In this document: piece after piece, positions 39,001 through 51,530 of the stretch | How positions within the stretch are numbered: the stretch's first letter is position 1 | Layout of the letters: every line of letters starts with the position of its first letter | Origin: Druceiella hillmani | Taxonomy: Eukaryota; Arthropoda; Insecta; Lepidoptera; Hepialidae | Length of the DNA: 64,000 nt | NCBI GenBank assembly: GCA_039881145.1 | Contig: JAYKKI010000013.1 | Location: 42,551,501-42,615,500 of the forward strand | Reading direction: 5' to 3' | The notes under the pieces: model-generated | Seen by the model: the letters and a program-made list of their open reading frames with translations, nothing else | What the model was told of the DNA's origin: nothing | Database searches by the model: none | Position numbers and translations under genes: made by a program

Positions 39001-42000
39001 AAATATCTTTTTGGAAAAATCTAGATATCTTATTTGCTACACACTGAATTAAATACAAAGGTTTTGAAGCTAACTCAAAATTTCAAAAGCTTTGACATTT
39101 TTGATGACGACACTTTGGAAAAGGAATTATGTATGTATTCAGATACTCCAGTTTGTTAAATAACAAGTCACTAAATAAAAATTCATGTTTATCCTACATT
39201 GATTATGATATATCCAACTGTTATGCAATGGAACATTTATATTCTGGTAACACCGCAGTGTCTGATAATAAATTAACAATACAGTCATGTAATTTTAATC
39301 GCCAGCATTTATTGTTGTATTTATCAGGTATGAATGAGATGGGGTTTGTGTTTTTATTAAAAACTGTACATACCAATACACATCCTTTAATTAAATTTAT
39401 TAACTTTTCCAAACTTTAATTGAAGTGGAATATTTGACCATTGGAAAATATAATTTTCACCTCTAGGTATAATATTAATTTAATTCTGTAATATTGAAAC
39501 TAACAAAAAGTAAATTTTTTGTATAATTTTTAGAAGAATGACTCATGATACAAAAATTCTTAATAGAAAATCTAGCATTAAGAACGTTGCTTGAAATATG
39601 TAATGAAATTGAATTTAATAAAATAACATTCGGCTTGTATTATATTCTGTCAATTTTATGGTTAATAATAACAATAGTCAAAAAAAATTATCGAAATTAA
39701 TAAATGAGCAATAAAAATATTCTATATTTGTTTTTTATTAAAGTTTGTGTCTTAATTTAAATGTTAAATGTTTGTTGGCTGATTAGTATATTTTAAAAGA
39801 AATTTTCTGGTGTTAAAAATCTCCTCTTAACTACCATAGTGACATAGTAACATTCTAAGTATGCACTTCAATGTTATTAAAGGCAATGACTTCGAAAACC
39901 GGATCTGCAAAGTAATGGGGTACCATATCAGCATGTAAGTGCGAGATGAGTATGTCATCCTTACTCCAACTTGGTATCTCACAATATGAAGGTATAAAAA
40001 TATCTTACCTCACTCCACACTGTTTACATGCGAGACTACCCTCACTGGGATGAACGAAGCGGCAATGCGCATTCAGACCTGCCTGGCGTGTGAAGCTTTT
40101 GCCGCATGTAAGGCATGTGAACGGTTTCAGACCTGCATGTGAGCGCATGTGCAGTGTTAGACTGTGGAAGGGAAATTGCAACAGAATTTATTATAGGAAA
40201 AAGCAAAATTATACATAAACTCTTTTGCAAAAAAAACGGGCACTTATAGGAATAAACCATATCAGAGTTATTTTAATATTATTTGATGCATTTTTTATGA
40301 CGATATGATGAGAATATTGTTATTTATTATTGAAATATCGGTTTTACCTACTTCAGTCATTAAAAATTGTGAATAAATAAAAAAAAACGATGTAAAGTCC
40401 AAAGACGAGCGTTTTCATACTGGTACATTAAAAATGGCTAAAGTTTATTTTTGAATATTTTTTATTAATTTAACAGAAAATTTAGTAACGAGTATGGCCT
40501 CCTCTAGCTAAAATCAATGCGCTTAATGTGCTAGGCATGCTTTCAATGACGTTTTTTATCATTTCCTGAGAAATACGTTCCCATTCAGCGACGATCACAT
40601 TTTTAAGGGCCTAAATGTTTTCTGAAGCTGGTTTTACGGCTCTGACGCGTCGTTTGAGATTATCCCATATGTGTTCTATCAGATTGAGGTCGGGACTTCT
40701 AGCTGGCCAGTCTAACCAACGAATTCTGGCCTCCTGCATATACGCATCAACGTCTCTAGAGTGGTGGGTGCGAGCGTTGTCGTCCATAAAAATGAACTCA
40801 CCTCTAACTGCTGTTAATGCAGGTTGGGCATGAGGAATAAAAAACTTTGTTATGTACCTTTGCGCATTAAGAGTGCTATTTTCAATAAAAACTAACTCGG
40901 TACGGTCATCTGGTAAGACACACCGACGTCGATCCTCACCACTAATCAATATACGAGCTTCATCGGAGAATAAAACACTATTCCAGTCTTGTTGAGGCCA
41001 TGATAAAAAATTTTGAGCGAATCTCAATCTGGCAACTCAATGTTCACGGAGTAATGTAGGGCCCCGAGCTGGGCGATAGCTACATATATTGACGGCCTGA
41101 AGTTTCCTTCTGACTGTCCGCATCAACGGCCTGAAGTCTCCTTCTGACTGTCCGCATCAATAGGCTTACTCGTGTCCTCGAGGTTCTGTTTGAGATCCAC
41201 GTACGTAGCTTGACGATTTCGTAGCGCTTGACTGACTATGAAGCGGTTGTCACGTGGCTCAGTGCACCGTTTTCTTCCAGAACCGGGCCTTCTACTGACG
41301 GAGCCCGTTTCTTGGTATCGTTGCCAGGTCCTTTGGACGGTGGAACGGCTCACATTATACTGCTGAGACACATAACATTGGCTACAGCCTTCTTCAAGCA
41401 GCGCAATAATTTTACTAGCTCTTATCGTTTCTTCAATCGTACTGAGAACAGCAAACAGAAGTGAACTAATCAAACAGCAAACAGCAGAAATTTAATTAAA
41501 ATTTATTTGTTAAAATGAAAAATGTAACAAATGAAAAAGAACTTAATGAGAGTTGGATTTCATTTACCGCCAAAAAATACATTTTTGTCAGTGAAAGAGA
41601 ATTTTCATTCAAAAAGAATAAATTTCAAATTTAGAATGTTCGTGTTTATGTGCCAGAATACACTATACCTGCCAGTAACAATTACAATTAATACAACCTC
41701 TCAATAAATAATATTTTGTTAATAATATGACAAAATCAAAACTGACCGTTTTTTATGCAAAAGAGTATATAACTATATTTTATTTTCCAATATAACTACT
41801 TAATTTATCTGTTTCCGTTATTGAATATTAAGAATATATTCAGAGAATAAAAAGCAAGTAAGCAATGAAGATTTTTGGTAGTACATTTGGGAGTTATTTT
41901 ATTAGTTGAATAAAACTGATGTAAAAATACACACAAGTAAAAACTACATGAATTCAAAGAGATACAATTGCTAAATGTGATGTCTAACTCTGTCATCTTC

Positions 42001-45000
42001 TATATTTATATCTTTTTTAAATAGATAATTAAAAACATGTTCGAAAGTTTATTTTTATAATTCTGAAGTAAAAAAATAGTTTATAAATGTTTATATATAT
42101 TTATATATATAAAAAAGTTTTATAATGAAATTATTACAGATGAAATGATTCTACAACGTTCTTCGACTCATGACGCTATGATCTGTATCGTCATATATCG
42201 TCAACTTACATAGTAGATATTTTCAAAGAACTAACATTATTTATTTATTTATCTACTTTAAGGTATCTAATTGATACATATGGCAGACTTATTGCTACAA
42301 GCAATCTCTTATAGCCAACTATAAAACCAGTCCAGCCCCACACGAACGACCGGGAATCGAACCCAGGTCCCCGCAGTGTGCCACATTGTCAAAGGCCATA
42401 CGCCTTGTGATCAATCCAACACACCACGGCAACAACGTACATGAAACATTTTGGACGTAATAGTTTTGTGTGTTCTGCACATTAACTTTAAATGACAATA
42501 AAAATTCTTGGCATTTCTTCGAATATTGATTTGAAATGAAATATTTACAATTAACAGTAAAGTTAATTGTAAATTATAGTCAGTTGCTATGAAACAGCAT
42601 GCAATACACCAGAAGTTTCACTTCTTTTGTTTATTTTTTCTGTAATAAAGTAATGATTTATCTTTAAGAAAAATTGTTAAAATTACTACCTCAACATATT
42701 TAACCATCTACCTATTATAAATACTATCTAGTTAAATGTATATTGATACTATGTTACTAGCAGTCAAAGAAAGTAAAAAAAAGTTTAAGAAAGAAATCGA
42801 AGCCCAAAAACAAGCCCCTCCCTAAAAACAAAATAAAAACTGTAGTTATAAATTTTAAGATCACTTCCGAACTTAAGGAGGAACTCTGTTTGAGAATGAG
42901 TAACGTGAAGAGGTTCTCCATTACTTTGTTTCTGGATTTGTTACTTTTAACGATTTGTTAGAGCTTCATACCACTTTCCCATTCGAAATAGAGGCATGAA
43001 ATTGGTATTGACATATGTAAGCCCATAGACAATGTAAAGAATCAAATAACTGTCAATGTCATATTTCTAAAAATTATTGTTTCTGTAATTATTGGTATAT
43101 CTATAAATAATAATTTCAACTAAATATGTGAAACCATACTCAACAAATAATGATAAAAAAACTTATCAAGTACGAACAAAACTCGTACAACGAGGGTTCC
43201 GTATACATTTAGATATTTATAAATATTTAAGGCTACATAGTACTTCTGTTACACTATTTATAATATTAATTTTTCACAATGTATATTTATTGTCTAGTAA
43301 ATCTTTCACAAGCTTAAAAACATGGTGCATATTTAAAAAATGATAATATCTAGGATAATCGCTGTAGTTTTCCTGTAATCTTCTAATCAGATTTTACCAA
43401 TCCTGTTCTTGATTCATAATTTTTAGTTCAGTAGTTTGGAATAAAAGGGAGAGGATATGAAATTTAACAATGCTTTATTTACAAATTTTTTTATGACCAA
43501 TATAATGACACCTAAATTTAGCATCATTTTAAATCTGTCAATGCATTCTTCCTCTAAGGTGTTCTGAAATATACACATGACCAAGGCCTCAAAACGTAAA
43601 GCTTCTATATAGAACTATTATGTGATCACACAAAAGTTATTGTTGTGATATTTGGCAGTGGCTTTGATCTATCGAAACATTGAATGTACGACTTATAGTT
43701 TGTCAGAAACAACCTGTCATTAACATGCTGGTTTTCATAACGCCATCTTTCTGTACATGTCAGCCTTTGGAAAGAGATGTTGCTACATCAAAATTCATAT
43801 ATTTACTAGTCTATAAGGATTAAGAAGAACTAGTTTCATTTCAAAGCAGAATATATCAAATAAATTAATAAAGCATGGTGACAAGCCCAAAAATCGGACC
43901 GTACTGATCATCTTACCGCTGCATACAAATACGAACAGAAAATGTAATAATTAACGCACTCTAGTCCTGATCTCCAATGGACCCTTGGGATTTTTCATTT
44001 GTGAGACAACACATTGAGAATTTGCTCTCTAGTACCTTCTGCCTTGATAAATTCTCTTTGTTCCAGGGGTATTTACCAATACGAGAAACGTCGAACATGT
44101 TTGTTAATTCTTTTTCTAATAGTCTTTTCTAAGCAGTGGTAGGATGATTAACTTGGCTTGATCCTTGGAGCAGTGACTGTGTTGCTATACATGGTTACAT
44201 ATCTTGGGTAATATATTGACATCTTTATTGTTAAATATATAAGAAAGATCAAATCTACTATCATTTATCAGATGTGCGACTGTATATTGACAGTATACAT
44301 GGAATAATGCATAAGCGGCAGACAGTGCATAAACCCATATAATCATTAATACAGTTGGTTAAAAAAATTATTAGGGCTTCTACTGTTTTCTCAAATCACA
44401 TACAAACAAATGAGTATTTTTTTTAAAGACATCCTTTGCTGGATATGAATGATAGAATCTTAAAATACAATTAATTATCATTGATGAAATGTATTTTATT
44501 TTCAAGTAAGTGGTGTGCGGGTTTACTGTACCAATGTTCAGCTCCCAGATAAATTAAGTTTATTCATGAAGTTAATTCATGAGGTTTAATTCGTTTTAGC
44601 CTTCTCAGTTCATGGGTAATATGCAAGAGTTGAATAGCTTCTACGTTGGTATGGTTGAGGAGTCGTTTTTCATGTTTAATAGCATATTATTGGATAACTT
44701 CGTTATTCTGTTTTATAGCATTGTGAATTTCTTCATAATAATATGTATTGCTAATGATATGCAAAAAACTTGCTTTGGCTTCATTGAATTATATTATGAT
44801 TTGACTGATTGGTACATCCCCAAAGCTGGATACCATACATCCAAATCGGTATGACGATAAAAATGTAAATTAGACGCTTATAGTAGAGATTAAGCTTGGA
44901 ATGATGGCCAACCAACCACAACATTTGTTATTGTTTCAATCTGATTTGCTCAGCTTTTACTTTAACGTGGTATCTGGTTGCGGGACTTGAATTCCATTAA

Positions 45001-48000
45001 GACATGTGTACAGATTGTTGTTCTTTCATCGCAATGCAAATATGACATGAATGGATTTAAACTTGTTGAGTTTGATTTTCCAATCAACGGCTTGACTTTG
45101 CTTCTCTGCAGTTGCAATTAGTACCGTTTCATCAGCAAAAGTCCCCAAGAAAGTTTTTACTGTAGTGGGAATATCAGCAGTATACAGTAGATAGAGAAGA
45201 GTTCTTAAGACACTTCCTTGCGGTACACCTGCCCGTGCAGGATAGAAACCTGAATATGCTTCCTCATGCGACCCTCTGAACCTTTTATCAAATAGGACTT
45301 AAGTAATTGACAATAGTTCGCAAGTAGCAATTTGCTCATTTTATGAAAGAGAGCTTTATATATACTCTGTTAAAAGCCTGTGATACGTCCAGGAACACTG
45401 CAGGGAAATATTTTGCGTATATAAATATACCATGAGATAGTTTGTCAGCTTTGTCAGCTGTCACGAGGGAAAAGTTTGCTAATTATTTAATCGGCGAAGC
45501 AAGACTAGAATGGAAAGATAAAGCAATTAATTCGTCAAACATACTTGTATATTTCTATTATAATAAATACATACTCACCTAAAACTTTTTTATTTTTAAA
45601 GCATCTTCGAGATTACTAAATATCACCACCAAATCTTTTAGTCTTCTTTATAGTCTGAACACTACATATTCCAAAATGTTGGTCTTTTCTGTACTTCTCC
45701 AATAAAAAATTCCGTGCCGAAATGTTCCCATTCTATGATGCAATCACAATACAGATCCACTATCACAAAAGTGCATACCCAACTAAATAATCTCATAGCA
45801 AAATATGTGCACAATCATCAATCCATCTTCTTGCACAAGTGAAGCACTTTCGAATTACACGTTTTGACAAAAAATATAAATCACATATCTATTTGCCATT
45901 TGTCATAATGCGCATGCTTGAGTATATACACTTCTAAAAAATTTGGTAACTCATAATGCACATCGGTAATTGTGCAATCAATGCTCAAAAACGTCTTCTT
46001 GATATGTACTAAATGTGTAAAGACATCAATAAATATTTTAGGTTATTAATTAAAAGAGATATGTATCTTCCTAAAATACTTCTAGGTTGTAATCTTGAAC
46101 TCATACTTATCTAAACTAAATGTAAAGACATAATAAAAATCTAAGCTTAATTAACCTAACTTAACCATCCAGTCCCATTATATTAACAACATCTTTTTAC
46201 TCATCAAGAAAAATATAAAACTAAAACATCTACCTATTCCTCAAACTGAGCATCTTCAAACACACAGGGCACTGTCGTTTCGCCCTCTCGTGTACGATCT
46301 GATGCCTCACCAGCAGATACCGCAGTGGAAACGTCTTGTCACACTTGGAGCATGGGTACCGACTTCCATCAGAGCAATGGACTTTACGGATATGTTCCCT
46401 CAGTCGTTTGGCATTGGCAAACTCACGTCCACAGCCTGCCTGTGAATGAAAGTTGAAAGCAATTTCATGAAAACTTGCAATATAAACAAAAGTGCATTGG
46501 ACAAAATGAATAACTTCAAGTGTTCGATAAAAAAAAATAAACGCCCATCACATATGACACCCATGACACCTATCACAAGCTCCAAATATTTTGACTTAAG
46601 CCAAACTGTAGGCACTATTCACAAGTACAATCAAATTTTCTGAGATCACGGCAGAAATACAAATATCGCTTAATAGCAATATTTCACGTACACCGCTCTG
46701 CAGTAAAGGTAAAGACAGTAAGTTTTTGACAGAATAGGTTATGACAGCTAGGTGTACAAGTAAATGTCAAAGGCAGTTGGTTTATTGGTATGGTGTCCAT
46801 GTAAAACTGGAACCAGATAGCGCTAGTTACGTTGGGGGTTACCTGAAACTTGTTTATTTCGATCCAGCGATGAAAGTTATTTGTGATGGTCTATTAATTA
46901 TGGCAATTAACATGCCTCAACGTTATGATGTACCGCTTTGCTCCTCAAAAGCTTTCTAAAAGATGAACCATTAAGGAAAAAGTGGATTGTGGCTAAAAGA
47001 AATATGTCTTCTTAATAAAAACTGATGTTCGCTTTCGCAATAAATATTTTGTTCAATCAGACTACGTAATGGCCCTGAACCTGTTCTTGAAAAACGTAAG
47101 TACTATCTAATTCTATGAAAATTAATTTGTTAATACCAATGAAATCAAAATAATTGAAGAATACAAGGACACCATAAACTCTCTTTCTATGGAAATAATT
47201 CCCTACTTCAGCAAAACCGAGACTGAAGAGGAATGCCATGCCTAGCCAGTTTTGTTGGACTAAAAGACACCAAAATGACACCAATGGTTGAACAATGAAT
47301 GTGAAAGATATCAACTAAAGAACTTTCATCACACGGAAAATGAAAACTCGTCGGAAAATTATTGTTTCTGTCATAGGCTACAAATTACAAATTTAACAAT
47401 ATTTCTATTCACACTTCATTCAAGGATGTAAAATTATAGACATTTATCAGAATTTACATAAGCTTATAAATGGCTTATCTTTTTTTTGCCCACAACGGAA
47501 CGGAGGAGGTATATGCGTTTAGGGTGAGAAGTTGTTTGTTTGTTTGTGTTTGCAATTCAATGTTCTCATTTATCTCCAAAAAGGTTTGACCGATTTAGAT
47601 ACGGTTTTCTGTAAAATGTTTGTGATTCCTTGGTAATGGTTCTTTGATAATTGTTACAGTGATTACTCACCAGAGGGCGCCGCAATAAACATTTTGTTGC
47701 AAACAAATGTTCCAATTTATCTCGCAAACGGTTTGACTGATTTAGATAAGGTTTTCTGCAAAATATTTTGGACTAATCGGCGATGGTTCTTAGGTAGGTG
47801 ATGTGTTAGCTCACAAGGGGGCGAGGTAATATTTTGTTGCGAACCAATGTTCACCGTGGTATGTTGCGTTGATCACAAGGCATACAGCCTTTGACTGCGA
47901 CGTGCACCCGGGTTGGATTCCCGACTGCTCGTCGAGCAGGGTTGGACTGGTGTTCTGGTTGGCTGTAAGAAATTGCTCTCGTAGTAATAAGTCCGCTATA

Positions 48001-51000
48001 TGTATCAAGTAGCTACATTAAAGTACAGAAATGTTCCCATTTATCTCCAAAATGGTTTGATCGATTTAGACACTGTTTTCTGCAAAATATTTGGGACTAA
48101 TCGGTGATGCTTTTCAGGCAAGTTTTATGTGTTAGTTCACCGAGGGGAGCTGCAAGATTTTGTGGCAAACGAGTGTTCCCATTTATATCCAAAATAGTTT
48201 GACTAATTTAGACATGGTTTTCTGCAAAATATTCGGGACTAATCGGCGATGGTTCTTAGATAGGTGTTATGCGCGCGGACGTTACCCCTACCACACCGCC
48301 CGCACCCCTGTGCCGCCCGCGACCTACACTTGCACTGGTTATTATTCGTGTGTTTTGTATGCGGGTATCCCCACTGTTTTGTTTTGTGTTGCGTTGCAGT
48401 GCAAATAAGTTGCGTTGCAGTGCAATAAGATTTTCCAGAACCTGACAGAAATAAAAACTGGATAGTAGACCCTTTCAACGCAGATGTTCCAGATATCATC
48501 GGCTTGACAACGGTACAGGAAAATCAAGTAATAGAAATATCATGTGATTCAGCTTTAAAACATAATTTCAAAGAATCTTCCTTATCAAGTTTTTGGGCGA
48601 ATTTAAAAAAAGTATATAAAGAAATGTCAGAAGAAGCACTGAAACATTTACTGCTTTTCTCGTCCACATACCTCTGTGAAAAGACATTCTCTGCTCTTGT
48701 ATACATCAAAAACAAATACAGAAATAGATTACAATTGAAATCCTATTCGAGATTACAACTAAGTAAAAACATCAACCCAAATATTACTGATTTAATTGCA
48801 AAAAAGCAGCACCAACCTTCACATTAATACAGTATTTAAAATTTTTATAAAAATGTAATTTTTTCCAATACTAAAATTAATTGTCCTAAATTGATTCCTG
48901 TGGTTTTTATTAAGGGGGTCCTTGAAATTGTGCTTAATTTTCTAGGGGTCCGTGGACTGAAAAAGGTTTAGAAACGCTGCTTTAAAATATAAGTTCTATT
49001 GAAATCCAGTGACTAACACAGACGCCATTTGCATGATATTGATTAATAGACCCATTTATTTATGGTACACTAATTAAAAGCTGAATGAAAAATTACCACA
49101 ATCGGTATGGTGTTAAATAGTTAGTAGACAAAAAATATACCTCTGAACATAAACACGGCCCGATGTTGTTTACGGAATCAGTTTTCCCTCTTCTGGTCTT
49201 CTTCCTTTTGACAGTCAGTTTAATATCAGTCTTTTTCTTACATGGCACTAACAAATCTCCCTCGTTTTCTTCTTTGATTTTATGTTTGGATTTACTACTG
49301 TCATCCGACTTCGTACCATCGAAAAATGAGTCTGTAGTAAAATCAGAGAAGGAAAAAATATAATATTGTCTAATTCCTAATCAATTAATTGTACAATCAA
49401 ACTAAACAATTTAAAATCAAAAGAGGTGTGTGGCTGTCGTAAACAGGTGTCTGGCTGTCACAAACACAAAGAGGTTGTTACAAATTGCAAGTGAAGTTTA
49501 TTAGTTTTGCTGTTTTCCATTTTCTTTGTGTGTGTCATTTTTAATGGATCAATCTGTCCATTTTTCTTTCAGTTACTCTCTGCCGTTCCCTTTTCTCTCT
49601 CGTAACAGCTCTACCTGCCCCTCTATCTCATCTTTCTCTTAGCCTCGCCTGCCTTACCTCTTGGGGATTGTAACTTGCTTTGATACATGTAGAGAGTTTG
49701 TGCGCTCACCTACAACAATTTGGGTTAAAAAAACAAGATGATTCTTAACACCGATAAGTTTTGAATGTAACTAATTAACATTTTGAATAAACACAGGGCC
49801 AGATGCCAATCTATTGTCACTTGCAGAGACCTGTTTCTGATATATACTACAATGAAAATTCGCTAAAAGGTATTTAATAACAATAAGTATTAAAAAAATA
49901 TTAATTTTATGAGGGTAGTAATAAAATTTCTGAAAACTAGCCATTTGTAATAATGATTAAAAAAATAAATTAAAATTTTGAAAATCAAAGCTTTGCTTCA
50001 ATTTGTCATTTGTTTTATCAAATCGGCTGCAATTTGAAAACTGTGTGTATCATGTCAAGATGAATTTAGCATGAGAAAACTTTTGCTGAATGATTTTTTC
50101 CACTTTTTTGTGGTCTCAATCAACAACATAAGTATTATCAACTTTGACTGGCATTTTGTAACGAAGCTCCATTCTCTAGCCCCAGTTCTACTGTACACAA
50201 CTAGTCTAATGGTTTCTAACATGGTTGAACCAATCTCGGTAATGATCTGCATGATGGATATCCCTCAACAGTGACATCCCTCAACATTGCATTTTATTCA
50301 ATTAAAATTGAATTAATTTTATTACTTTTCATACCGACAGGTTCATAGCAACAATAGGACATTAAAAGTGATCATTAATTATAAAAATTTTGCAAAAACT
50401 AATTTAGTACTATTTCATAAATATAGTCTTTTTGTAGATTAAGGATTGTTTATCATCATTTCTGTAAAGTGACACACACATTGAATTAAAATTATCCGTT
50501 ACTTACCTTCATCGTTGGATTCTGTATTTTGATCTATATGGACGGGTTCAGCAAATACGACTTGGTTCAAGTTGTAAAAACTTGGTCTTGACAGTTCAGC
50601 TGAGGTGCCAAGTGGCTGTGCAATAATTATATTACGTTATGTTATTAAAAGTTAATGGCTTTTATAGTGCAAGGCTCAATATATGACATATTAATGCGGA
50701 TTAAATTACTACAGTCATTCTTTAACAATATTATGTTTTATTAATATATACATAACTAATTAATTTAATAAGACCGAGTGTGAAAAATATAATTGAAAAA
50801 TAACAATTCTCGTGGTTTTGCTCATTCTTCACAACACACATTCAAATTATTCAGACTTTCTGCCTCTCAAGTGCACCAAGTGCATCTCTTAAGTGTACCA
50901 AGAGGCTGGGCAATAATTATATTACATTCATGTTCTAAAAACTTAATGTCCTTTATAGCGCAAAGGCTCAATATGACATATTAATGCGGATTAAATTATT

Positions 51001-51366
51001 ATAATCATTCATTAACAATATTATGTTTTATTAGTATGTACACAATTAATTAAGTTAATAAGACTGAGTGTGAACAATATAATTGAAAAATACCAATTCC
51101 AGTCAGTTTGCTCATTCTTCACAACACACATTCGAAATCTTCAGACTTTCTGCCTCTCAAGTGCATCGGAGTCTCATAAATAACGATGAAATTGTAGTTA
51201 TTAATATACAAGTATAATTGCATTCTTAAATTAAAAACATTTATTGAAAGTAAAATAAATTCAGCTATCTAGTGGAAACTTACAAAACTACATATTAATG
51301 CACTATGATTAGAAAGGTTGCTTGTAAAAGAAACAGATGTCGCTATATATATATATATATATATAC

Positions 51367-51441
<75 letters not shown>

Positions 51442-51468
51442 CATATATATACATATATATATATATAT

Positions 51469-51530
<62 letters not shown>

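Noticed and set aside
39129..39419. 96-codon plus-strand frame in intron 5
   Set aside because: No motif, no splice or repeat support, and composition like its surroundings.
42353..42363. tRNA gene suggested by a good box B (also 47911-47921)
   Set aside because: No acceptor stem or anticodon arm closes, and both copies share a long tRNA-unrelated body and tail, so they are SINEs.
50894..50905. Alternative coding exon 2 of the zinc-finger gene
   Set aside because: The duplicated acceptor leads to TGA after 12 codons in the needed phase and no donor follows. Kept only as a possible decoy.
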